A DNA stretch of 57,360 nt, from positions 1 through 57,360 of the forward strand of contig NZ_MSMP01000032.1 in the NCBI RefSeq assembly GCF_001936575.1. Direction: 5' to 3'. The notes beneath the pieces were generated by a model that saw only the letters and a program-made list of their open reading frames with translations, was not told the DNA's origin and did not search any database. This stretch comes from Tenacibaculum agarivorans (GTDB lineage: Bacteria; Bacteroidota; Bacteroidia; Flavobacteriales; Flavobacteriaceae). The translations under genes were made by a program, and so were the position numbers. Position 1 is the first letter of the stretch. Every line of letters begins with the position of its first letter. Positions 1-7,122 of the stretch are shown piece by piece.

Positions 1-803
1 GCTCTTCAAATGGAATCAAGTCACAACTCAAAACGTGGACATGCAATTAGATCGAGTGTTGTGAATGCTGTTCAAATTAAACTAAGCCACAACAGGTAAA
101 TAGTACAAACAATATTTAAAAATACTGTGAATGTCCTTCAAATGGAGACAAGCCACAACATAACAATGATTAAAAGAACCAGGGTGGAAGTTGTGAATGC
201 TGTTCAAATGGAATCAAGTCACAACTTTACCTGTATTTTATAGTTGTATTTTAAGGTTGTAAATGCTCTTCAGATGGAATCAAGTCACAACCTTTCAGTT
301 AACAGTGATCACTAATCAGTTACCAGCTTAATATAATTGATCATTGATAAATGATTATTGATAATTGTAAAAGTTGTGAATGCTCTTCAAATTGTATCAA
401 ATCACAACTAACGAGTTTTACTTATAGCGTCGGAATTCATTGTGAATACTCCTCAAATTGCATCAAGTCACAACATATTTGGGAGAGTTTAAGTAAAGAT
501 GTAAGTTGTGAATGCTGTTCAAATGGAACCAAGTCACAACTTACGCTTCCTGCTTCAAAAATTGGGGATAGCTGTGAATGCTCCTCAAATTAAACCAAGT
601 CATAACAGTTTTCTATTTATCCTATTTTTAAAAAAGTTGTGAATACTCCTCAAATGGAACCAAGTCACAACTGAGTACGATTACAATTTATTATATCAAG
701 TGTTGTAAATGGTATTCAAATGGAACCAAGTCACAACCCATTGTCTTCGAAGTCAGCCACATACTGTGTTGTAAATGGTGTTCAAATGGAACCAAGTCAC
801 AAC
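1..803 (-). CRISPR. CRISPR array 1 (type VI-B-like), runs off the left edge
   Basis: Twelve copies of a 36-nt repeat are seen, the first cut by the window start (1-27). The others start at 58, 124, 190, 256, 373, 439, 505, 571, 636, 702 and 768. Read on the plus strand they begin GTTGT and end ACAAC, with core GCTCTTCAAAT. Spacers are 30 nt, except 29 nt at 607-635 and an 81-nt insert at 292-372. Repeats are unusually variable, especially at repeat positions 12-14 and 21-26. Length, GTTG/CAAC ends, 30-nt spacers and the neighbouring Cas13b-like gene fit type VI-B. I assign transcription to the minus strand because the minus-strand repeat has TTTG at positions 18-21 as in known Cas13b repeats, and stem changes there are mostly G-U. 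The array lies 50 bp past the Cas13b-like stop codon. Confidence 0.93.
292..372. repeat. 81-nt dispersed element inside array 1
   Basis: This 81-nt stretch replaces a normal spacer between the repeats at 256-291 and 373-408. It matches the 81-nt insert of array 2 (6937-7017) at 66 of 81 positions by hand alignment. It contains CAGTGATCACTAATCAG and the inverted pair ATCATT/AATGAT. The sequence style resembles the low-complexity TGATCA/ATTGATAAT repeats dispersed in flavobacterial genomes (recollection, not searched). Confidence 0.7.
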
Positions 804-864
804 GTAAAGCCTGTTTTTGATGTTTAAATTGTTGTTTATTAGGTTTTTATTTTTTATTTAGGAT
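804..864 (-). promoter_or_regulatory. Leader-like flank of array 1
   Basis: Read on the minus strand this A-rich segment precedes the first repeat of array 1. It ends in TTTAC directly before the repeat and has ATCCTA exactly 61 nt upstream. The flank of array 3 (10184-10244) has the same two features at the same distances. It overlaps the last codons of the Cas13b-like gene, so the ATCCTA match could be chance. No clear promoter is seen. Confidence 0.35.
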
Positions 865-3800
865 TGTAAAAATGAGGTTTTTGATAGGAGTATGACCGCT
901 TTTTGTACTGTTTTTTTAATCCTAGAAGCTTGTTAGTGAGCTCTGTATATGATAATTCTGAAGGTAGTATATCGGCATGTAAAGCCTTGTTACGTACATC
1001 TTCAATTGCGGTAAAGTCCTTTCCTAAGTTTGTTTCATATTCCTTAAAAGAAATATACCCCATCCGAGCTAAGGAATCGTCTTTTTTATCTATGTATGTT
1101 TTTTTATTGTCTTTTTCAAAAGTTAATAACTGTGATACAAAGGCAATGCTTTCTTTCCAATGCAATTGCAAAGCTGTTTTAATGTCTTTGTATTCGTACT
1201 TATCTCTATCAGGATTTTCTTGTTTCAAACGTTTTACAATGGCCTCAATACGATTCATATTATAAAAATCATGACTTTTCAATTGCTTTACGGGAAAGCT
1301 AATCGTAATACCATCAATGATCTTTTCTATGGTTTTTGCATTACTACGAATGCTTTGTAAATGATGTTCTTTCCATCCCATAGGCAGTCGTGCATCATTT
1401 TGTAACAAACGTCCTTGTAATAAAGTTAATACTGTATCAGTATATAAACTTTCATAGAGTTGTTTTACTTGTTTACGCTGTTCTTTTAAATGCTGGACAA
1501 TCCTAGTGTTTTGCTCATTTCTAGCAGTTTTAATTTTAGTGTTTAGTGTTTTAAAATCGGCAAAATAGTTTTGGTAGTTTGTATGTTCAGAGAGCTTTTG
1601 CCATTGAGCTTTTAGTTTATTTAAAATATTTGTAGTATCAGGCATGTCCTTAAAAGCATTTTTTAAGTAGCCTTTAGTTTCGGGAGTAATTAAAAAGAAA
1701 TCGTGAGGTAAATGGATATAGCCATGTACGGTATCCTTCTCTTTTTTTAAAAAAGGAGCTAAAATTTCTGATTTTCTATCTGCATGCTGATTGTCTTTGT
1801 TGTTATTGCTTTGTATTTCGTTAGATGGATTAGCAATGTGTAATCTTCTAGCCAAGCCAATCAAGTTTTCGTATCTATCGTATGTAGATAGCTTTTCTAA
1901 TTCAGCTTTATATTTATCTATAGCCAATTGTGTTATACGCTTAAAACAAGCATCAAAAGAATGTGCTTCCTCTAAAATGTTTAGTACTTTAGATTGGTAA
2001 TTTTCAAAAAAATCGTTCTCGTGTTTTTTAGGGTTTAGCTTTGCAGTACATGCTACATTCAACCAGTCAGCAATTAAGGTTTTGTTTACTTCTTTCCATC
2101 GCTGATCGTCTAACAAATAACAATATTTAGCAAATTGTTTTTTAGCTGCCGCAGAAATAAATCGACCTTGCTTTCCTAAAATCCATTCGATAGCTTTATA
2201 GATCAATTGCATTTTTTCATGACGAATAGAGGTATTTGTTTTTCCTTTCCATTCTCGTTCCAATATGCTTTTTTGAGCAAAGTCTAGTTCCGTAGCTTCT
2301 TTTGCTTTGATCAAATTGTTGATGCGATTTAATTTTTTTAAGAGTTTTTCTTGTTCTTTTTTCTCAAAATATCCTGATGCATATGCAGAAGTGTTATACA
2401 TAGCAACTAAAGCTGCAAAATGTCCTTTATTTTCTGGATTTGTAATCCGTTGTAACTTTTGTTGTATACGCATACGTAATTCTTCCATTGCCTGGGTATT
2501 CGATAAGTTTTCATTTTGCAATTGCAATAAAATTTTAGGTAATAAAGAACTGTATTTACAGCTACCATCAGCATTTTTTTCACCATTAAAGTGTTTTAGG
2601 TAAGAACTATTTATAAAAAATGGTTTTTTAGAGGGTTTGCTTAAATACTGTAACCATTGCATAAAATCAGAAGCAAAGTGTTGCAGAGTTGCAATGGTTT
2701 CGTCAGTTTTACTCATGCCTATTAAGGCTCCCCAATGTTTCAAATTCTGATATCCGATACTGATGTGCATAAATTTGTTAGGAGCGACTTCTATACGGAT
2801 CATAATACGATCGCCTTTTTCATACAATTCTTGATGCACCTGTACTTCAGTTTTTGTAACCGTTTCCGTATCGTGCTGCAAACGATCAGCTGTTACTTTC
2901 GTGATACCCAGTCGATCGGTATATGTAGCTTTTTGCGTATAATACATTGCTGGAATTTTCTGAATTTCTTCTTCGGTCTTATCCTCAGTACCTTCTGTCG
3001 CATGTGAAACTTTTTTCTGAATAACATCGTCCGTGTGTACTCTCCAGGCAATACTTGGAAAATCTTCGGTTAAATAGGCAATAGAAGTTGCTAATAACGT
3101 AGTTGGTTTACGGTGAATTCTGCACACAGTTTGTACTGCTGTTTCTTCAGAAAGTTGGTGATGTAGATACAGAGGAAGTGTACCTAGATAATTTCGTAGT
3201 TGTAATAAATGATATTGTAAAGCATCGACTTCAAAAAGAGAATGTTTGCCTAACCAATATCCTGCACTTTCAGAAGCATCGCGTTGGGCATAAAACGAAG
3301 CAATGAACTTACTTTTTTCTAAATCAATAATATCCTCAGAAGAACGTAAGCTACCATCTTTACGTTTTTTTAGATGTCCTCGAGCATCATATAAATAACT
3401 TTCTTTATTGCCAATTTTTCCTTGTTGAGTTGGTGGTTTGTTATACCCACCACGATTTAGGTATTGACGTGATTTCATATACAATTCCATTTGTCCTCGA
3501 GTTAAAAAGAAACTCAAAAAGAAATCAATACCTAAAGTACTTAACCTCTCTGGTTTTTTAGGATTCCAACACGTATCATAATGCAATACATCTAAAGCAA
3601 AATTAATTTTAGGTTGATAACTTGCTAGCGCAATTTTATAGGTGCGATCTAATACAACTCTGGCTGTTTTAGATGGAGAAATTGCAGTTTCTTCATGCCA
3701 ATAATGCGAATGATAATCACGTAAACGGAGTAGTAAGAGTAGGATATGATTGATTTCTTTAATTTCTTCAGGAGTTATAAAACGAATGTTGTTTCCTTTA

Positions 3801-4111
3801 GGAGTATTCCAAAAGAATACTTTGAGTTCGGAGTAGGTTCTATCCGTAATTCCATTCATCTTATAGTTTAAATCATCCCAATCTATGTTTTCTTTTTGTT
3901 TTCCCGTTTCAAAATGTTTGGGAAAGAAAATCTGTCGAATTTCTGTAAATTCATTCGCCTTATCTTTTCGTTGTATGGTTCTAATAAAATTACTGGTACG
4001 GTTATAAGCTAGGTTGTAAAATACAGCTAACTCTCCGTTTTTATGTAGGGTAGGGACTGAGCGTCTTTGGTTTGACTTTAGTCTTTTTGTAGTATGCTTC
4101 ATGATGCACAA
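854..4111 (-). CDS. cas13b: Cas13b-like CRISPR RNA-guided RNase (type VI-B)
   Basis: A 1085-residue protein with two HEPN RNase motifs of the form RxxxxH: R131-DYHS-H136 near the N-terminus and R1040-NKAL-H1045 near the C-terminus. This is the Cas13b layout, where the two HEPN domains sit at opposite ends and form one composite nuclease site. The segment FFLSFFLTRGQM (about residue 200) resembles the conserved LLSLFLTK block of Cas13b. Length is slightly below the usual 1100-1200 residues. Cas13b cuts target RNA, and then bystander RNA, when its crRNA pairs. It is the last gene of an operon with CBASS genes: its ATG is 4 bp after the E2-like stop codon, and array 1 follows 50 bp later. A second ATG lies at 4102. 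No Csx27 or Csx28 neighbour is seen. Identification rests on motifs, size and array type, not on a search. Confidence 0.87.
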   Translation of the reverse strand: MCIMKHTTKRLKSNQRRSVPTLHKNGELAVFYNLAYNRTSNFIRTIQRKDKANEFTEIRQIFFPKHFETGKQKENIDWDDLNYKMNGITDRTYSELKVFFWNTPKGNNIRFITPEEIKEINHILLLLLRLRDYHSHYWHEETAISPSKTARVVLDRTYKIALASYQPKINFALDVLHYDTCWNPKKPERLSTLGIDFFLSFFLTRGQMELYMKSRQYLNRGGYNKPPTQQGKIGNKESYLYDARGHLKKRKDGSLRSSEDIIDLEKSKFIASFYAQRDASESAGYWLGKHSLFEVDALQYHLLQLRNYLGTLPLYLHHQLSEETAVQTVCRIHRKPTTLLATSIAYLTEDFPSIAWRVHTDDVIQKKVSHATEGTEDKTEEEIQKIPAMYYTQKATYTDRLGITKVTADRLQHDTETVTKTEVQVHQELYEKGDRIMIRIEVAPNKFMHISIGYQNLKHWGALIGMSKTDETIATLQHFASDFMQWLQYLSKPSKKPFFINSSYLKHFNGEKNADGSCKYSSLLPKILLQLQNENLSNTQAMEELRMRIQQKLQRITNPENKGHFAALVAMYNTSAYASGYFEKKEQEKLLKKLNRINNLIKAKEATELDFAQKSILEREWKGKTNTSIRHEKMQLIYKAIEWILGKQGRFISAAAKKQFAKYCYLLDDQRWKEVNKTLIADWLNVACTAKLNPKKHENDFFENYQSKVLNILEEAHSFDACFKRITQLAIDKYKAELEKLSTYDRYENLIGLARRLHIANPSNEIQSNNNKDNQHADRKSEILAPFLKKEKDTVHGYIHLPHDFFLITPETKGYLKNAFKDMPDTTNILNKLKAQWQKLSEHTNYQNYFADFKTLNTKIKTARNEQNTRIVQHLKEQRKQVKQLYESLYTDTVLTLLQGRLLQNDARLPMGWKEHHLQSIRSNAKTIEKIIDGITISFPVKQLKSHDFYNMNRIEAIVKRLKQENPDRDKYEYKDIKTALQLHWKESIAFVSQLLTFEKDNKKTYIDKKDDSLARMGYISFKEYETNLGKDFTAIEDVRNKALHADILPSELSYTELTNKLLGLKKQYKKRSYSYQKPHFYNPK

Positions 4112-4115
4112 TTTT

Positions 4116-4769
4116 TTAAGGATTGTTATTTAATTTATGATGTTCTTTATAATCTCCCCATAAAATGGATAAGTCATTTTCCAGATGAGGTAGCGCAATG
4201 TATTGGAGTTTATCGTATCCTAGTTGATGGGTACCTTTAGTACATTTTCGTAAGGTGCGTCCACTACCACAATAACAAGGATCACTATGGCGTAGTGTAT
4301 TTCCTTTCATATATTGATAGAGGATTTTTATAATCTTACTAGGATCTGAAATACCTAACAAGGTTTGATAGCTTTGTAGGGTACTATGCGTATGTGCAAA
4401 TTCTCCATTACTGTACGTTTTGTGTAGCTCGTAATAAGAATTGTTTTGTAAATACGGAATTAAGATGTGTTTTATAAACTGAACCAAGGTTTTTACTTTG
4501 GTTTTCAGATAGATTTCTTCTAATCTAGGAGTAGTAAAACAACAATATCCAGAGTCATCGTACACGTGTCTATCAATGTGTCTAGGAATTCGTTCTCCTG
4601 TTTCTAATACCCTTGGAAAATTAGAATTCCAAGGACTAATGTCTATGCTTATAGTATAAAAATCATTAGGAAAAACTTCTAATGTACCTGTAAATAGTTG
4701 TGTGGTTTCAGTAAAAGAAAGTTGAGGATACAGCTCCAATACCTTTGCAATTTGAGTACTAATTAGCAT
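4116..4769 (-). CDS. E2-like conjugating protein of type II-short CBASS, with SEC-C zinc motif
   Basis: 217 residues. The N-terminal half carries a pattern typical of bacterial E2-like proteins: FPRVLETGERIPRHIDRH (51-68) followed by GYCCF (74-78), where C76 or C77 would be the catalytic cysteine. The C-terminal part has CYCGSGRTLRKC (165-176), a SEC-C type zinc-binding motif as at the end of SecA. In type II-short CBASS an E2-like protein without E1 or JAB partners modifies the CD-NTase. No E1 or JAB gene is present here. Its start overlaps the end of the CD-NTase gene by 11 bp, suggesting translational coupling. The E2 assignment is from motif and context, so it is less certain than its neighbours. 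Confidence 0.62.
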   Translation of the reverse strand: MLISTQIAKVLELYPQLSFTETTQLFTGTLEVFPNDFYTISIDISPWNSNFPRVLETGERIPRHIDRHVYDDSGYCCFTTPRLEEIYLKTKVKTLVQFIKHILIPYLQNNSYYELHKTYSNGEFAHTHSTLQSYQTLLGISDPSKIIKILYQYMKGNTLRHSDPCYCGSGRTLRKCTKGTHQLGYDKLQYIALPHLENDLSILWGDYKEHHKLNNNP

Positions 4770-5760
4770 AAGGTTTAGGTTTTATGTAACTAGAGTTTAA
4801 CGTACTAGCCATTGCTTTTTTCTGAGTCTTTTCATCAGTGTTAGAACCTTTAGGAAAACGATCACCAAACTGATTGTTTCGTAAATACTCAGAAGCTTTT
4901 TTAAAGTTACTTTCCTCTTTTGCACGATCGCAATCAGTAACTAAACTTTGTAAAGTAGTTAGAAAATCTTTTTTTCTAGTAGGAGAATAATCAGCAAAAA
5001 CGTCTTCTCCTTTGGGCGTAGTAGGTCGTATACAGGCAAAACTATCAGGAACTGTAAGTGTGTCTAACATTTTTCTAACAGTTTCTCTAAAAGCAGTATC
5101 ATCATTATTGTCCTTTACATAGTTGTTTACGATCAAAATAGTTAATGCGAAACCAGAAGGAAGTTTCAAATGACTGTTTTTGTCATGTCTAAAATCTTTC
5201 CAAGCCTTAATATATCGTACCAAACGTTTTATTTGCGGATTAGACTTTTTCAAAAACCATTGCGTAAACTCAGGAGGATCACTTTCTTTCCAACCTTCTG
5301 AACGATGTGCCAATTCAGGAGTAGTTCCTTTTTTGTAATGAATGGGTAAATCAATATGATGTCCATCTGCAAAAATTACACGAACGCAGGTATTTTTTCG
5401 GATTGGATCTGTTTCTGTATGATCTTTTACCGCTTCATATACCCAATTGTGCCAAGTTGAGATGTGTTCTTTATTGTCTTCTCTATCTTTTTCATTGAAA
5501 TATACACCGTCATCTAAATCGTATTTACGAAGTTTTTTTCCGTCTTGATCTTCAACTACAATAGGATTCACAGTAGTATCCATTTCAAAAGAACCTTGTC
5601 CTTTAAAAGTAGGTTGTAGTCTGTCAGGTTTATGTTGTGCAAACCAATCTTCTATTTTTTTACGAAGTGATTTTCTACTCCCCAATAAATCATCTTTACG
5701 ATTTTGAGTCAGTTTTATAATAGTATAAAACTTATTATATTCTTTATGTAATGTTGCCAT
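4759..5760 (-). CDS. cdn: CD-NTase (cGAS/DncV-like cyclic oligonucleotide synthase) of CBASS
   Basis: 333 residues with the nucleotidyltransferase signature: GQGSFEMDT (GS at 56-57), the metal-binding DLDDGVYF block (81-88) and a third acidic residue in HHIDLPI (D137). This is the CD-NTase pattern, closest by eye to DncV-like enzymes. On phage infection such enzymes make cyclic di- or oligonucleotides that switch on a partner effector, here probably the Cap15-like membrane protein encoded 13 bp upstream. The protein ends in a basic and proline-containing tail, KPKPYAN, the sort of exposed C-terminus an E2-like enzyme could modify. The gene overlaps the E2-like gene by 11 bp. Which nucleotide is made cannot be read from the sequence. 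Confidence 0.88.
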   Translation of the reverse strand: MATLHKEYNKFYTIIKLTQNRKDDLLGSRKSLRKKIEDWFAQHKPDRLQPTFKGQGSFEMDTTVNPIVVEDQDGKKLRKYDLDDGVYFNEKDREDNKEHISTWHNWVYEAVKDHTETDPIRKNTCVRVIFADGHHIDLPIHYKKGTTPELAHRSEGWKESDPPEFTQWFLKKSNPQIKRLVRYIKAWKDFRHDKNSHLKLPSGFALTILIVNNYVKDNNDDTAFRETVRKMLDTLTVPDSFACIRPTTPKGEDVFADYSPTRKKDFLTTLQSLVTDCDRAKEESNFKKASEYLRNNQFGDRFPKGSNTDEKTQKKAMASTLNSSYIKPKPYAN

Positions 5761-5773
5761 AAGTATTTGGTGT

Positions 5774-6391
5774 TTAAAATGGGTGTGTTGTTTTTGTAGA
5801 GGTTCTCGTAAGGTTTTGAAAGTTCCCTTTAGTAGGATAAGGTTTTCTGTTGGTGTAGTAAGTACCCTCTAAAAGGTAATTGCCATTGTTGTCTTTTACC
5901 TTTATAATGCAAGTACCAAAATGCGTATCTAGTTCTTCATTTCCTTCGTTTGTATATTGATACAGAATTTTGAAGTGTTGTTTATCTTCTGTTCTGGTAA
6001 TCATACAAAGATTGCTGTGAGAATTAGAAGATTTTTTATTGTGTCGTTTATAAAAGGCGTTTACAGTTATGGTACTACCCGTTTGTACAATAACCATAGT
6101 AACATCGATATAGATTTTATTGGTTTTGCAATTTTCTTCCTTTTCAATAATAAAACACTCTTGCGTACCAGTATAGGTGCCCGAAAAGTCTTTAATGGTG
6201 AAAAGCCACGAAAAAGGTGGATATTTCCATAACCATTGGTCTATGATTTTTAAAACAATACCCAATAGTCCTATTCCAATAATAGGATAAGACCAATTGA
6301 ATTGTTGTGCCCAAATAATACCGAGCAATGTGCTACCAACCACTAGAACCACCGCCCAAGGTTGGTAATATGTGAAATAATTTGTTTTCAT
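5774..6391 (-). CDS. cap15: Cap15-like CBASS effector (two TM helices plus beta-barrel)
   Basis: About 205 residues from the chosen start. Two hydrophobic helices lie in the first 55 residues (around AVVLVVGSTLLGIIW and IIGIGLLGIVLKII), followed by a beta-rich domain beginning FSGTYTGT and ending with LEGTYYTNRKP and a G. This matches the SMODS-associated 2TM beta-strand-rich (S-2TMbeta, Cap15) family. Its beta-barrel binds the cyclic nucleotide, and its membrane segments then disrupt the inner membrane. It is the first gene of the operon, just before the CD-NTase. An in-frame ATG 21 bases upstream (6412) lies inside a GTCATTGCGA palindromic element, so I prefer the ATG at 6391. It could also serve as a membrane accessory for the Cas13b-like protein (inference). 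Confidence 0.78.
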   Translation of the reverse strand: MKTNYFTYYQPWAVVLVVGSTLLGIIWAQQFNWSYPIIGIGLLGIVLKIIDQWLWKYPPFSWLFTIKDFSGTYTGTQECFIIEKEENCKTNKIYIDVTMVIVQTGSTITVNAFYKRHNKKSSNSHSNLCMITRTEDKQHFKILYQYTNEGNEELDTHFGTCIIKVKDNNGNYLLEGTYYTNRKPYPTKGNFQNLTRTSTKTTHPF

Positions 6392-6407
6392 ATATAGAAT
6401 TTTGTTT

Positions 6408-6495
6408 GTCATTGCGAATGAAACAGCGTGTAATGAAGCAATCTGTTTTTCGAATTAGAGATTGCCTCAATCGAAATTCTTCATTCGTTAAGACG
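6408..6495. repeat. GTCATTGCGA palindromic element (best copy)
   Basis: An inverted-repeat element beginning GTCATTGCGAATGAA and ending TTCATTCGTTAAGACG, with internal AGCAATCT paired to AGATTGCC. It lies directly upstream of the Cap15-like gene and so probably holds or displaces its promoter. Decayed relatives are at 9289-9393, 13445-13530 and 13985-14080. It looks like the small non-coding palindromes common in Bacteroidota intergenic DNA. Confidence 0.65.
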
Positions 6496-6504
6496 TATTT
6501 TTTT

Positions 6505-7116
6505 GTTGTAAATACCTTTCAAATTGAGATGAGTTACAACGCCTTCACATGACTTCTTAGACTTGAAATAGTTGTAAGTATCTTTCAAACTATGATGAGT
6601 TACAATCTGAAGCTCTAATGTTAATGAGGTATTATAATTGTAAGTACAATTCAAACTGTGATGAGTTACAACAACTTCGTACAACGAGAGAGTAACAAAC
6701 AAGTTGCAAGTACCTTTCAAACTGTGATGAGTTACAACACAAATGGGACAACAATCTAACAAACCTAGGTTGCAAGTACCTTTCAAACTGTGATGAGTTA
6801 CAACTAAGGGAAAGAAATTTAACAAATCAGGGTAGTTGTAAGTACCTTTCAAACTGTGATGAGTTACAACCAATTTGAAAAGGTTCAGTTCAAGTTTAGA
6901 GTTGTAAATGCCTTTCGAATTGTGATGAGTTACAACGTTTCAGTGATCAGTAAACAAAAATCAGTTATCAGTTTAAATTTATTGATCATTGATGAGTGAT
7001 TATTGATAATTGTACAAGCTGTAAATACCTTTTAAACCGTGATGAGTTACAACCAACATGGAACCAATTTATATCTACTAGTTGTAAGTACCTTTCAAAT
7101 TGTGATGAGTTACAAC
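6505..7116 (-). CRISPR. CRISPR array 2, divergent repeat family
   Basis: Nine 36-nt repeats start at 6505, 6571, 6637, 6703, 6769, 6835, 6901, 7018 and 7081. The plus-strand consensus begins GTTGTAAGTACCTTTCAAAC and ends GAGTTACAAC, matching array 1 at only 23 of 36 positions but aligning without gaps in the same orientation. Spacers are 30 nt, except a 27-nt one (7054-7080) and the 81-nt insert at 6937-7017. On the minus strand the repeat contains GTTTGAAAGGTA followed by ACAAC, close to the GTTTGCAAGGTA block I recall for Prevotella buccae Cas13b repeats, supporting type VI-B and minus-strand sense. The right end is 6 bp past the TIR stop codon, so it may be transcribed with the caspase-TIR genes. 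Confidence 0.93.
6937..7017. repeat. 81-nt dispersed element inside array 2
   Basis: It has the same length and the same repeat-boundary placement as the insert in array 1, with 66 of 81 identical bases. The last 30 bases, including GATTATTGATAATTGTA, are almost unchanged. It sits between the repeats at 6901-6936 and 7018-7053. Confidence 0.7.
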
Positions 7117-7122
7117 AAAAGT

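Noticed and set aside
351..593. 80-codon open frame across array 1
   Set aside because: It is a translation of CRISPR repeats and spacers (repeated CECSSN/IKSQ), without gene-like composition.
1..803. Plus-strand transcription of the arrays (as suggested by identity to the Bergeyella repeat in that direction)
   Set aside because: Overall identity is about equal on both strands, but the TTTG block, stem G-U bias, decay gradient and terminator all favour the minus strand.
6739..6834. TAACAAA shared by three adjacent spacers of array 2
   Set aside because: The 7-mer sits at different positions and is common in AT-rich DNA; probably chance.
6481..6873. 130-codon open frame across array 2
   Set aside because: It repeats VVTHHSLKG once per 66 bases, which is the CRISPR repeat read in frame, not a protein.
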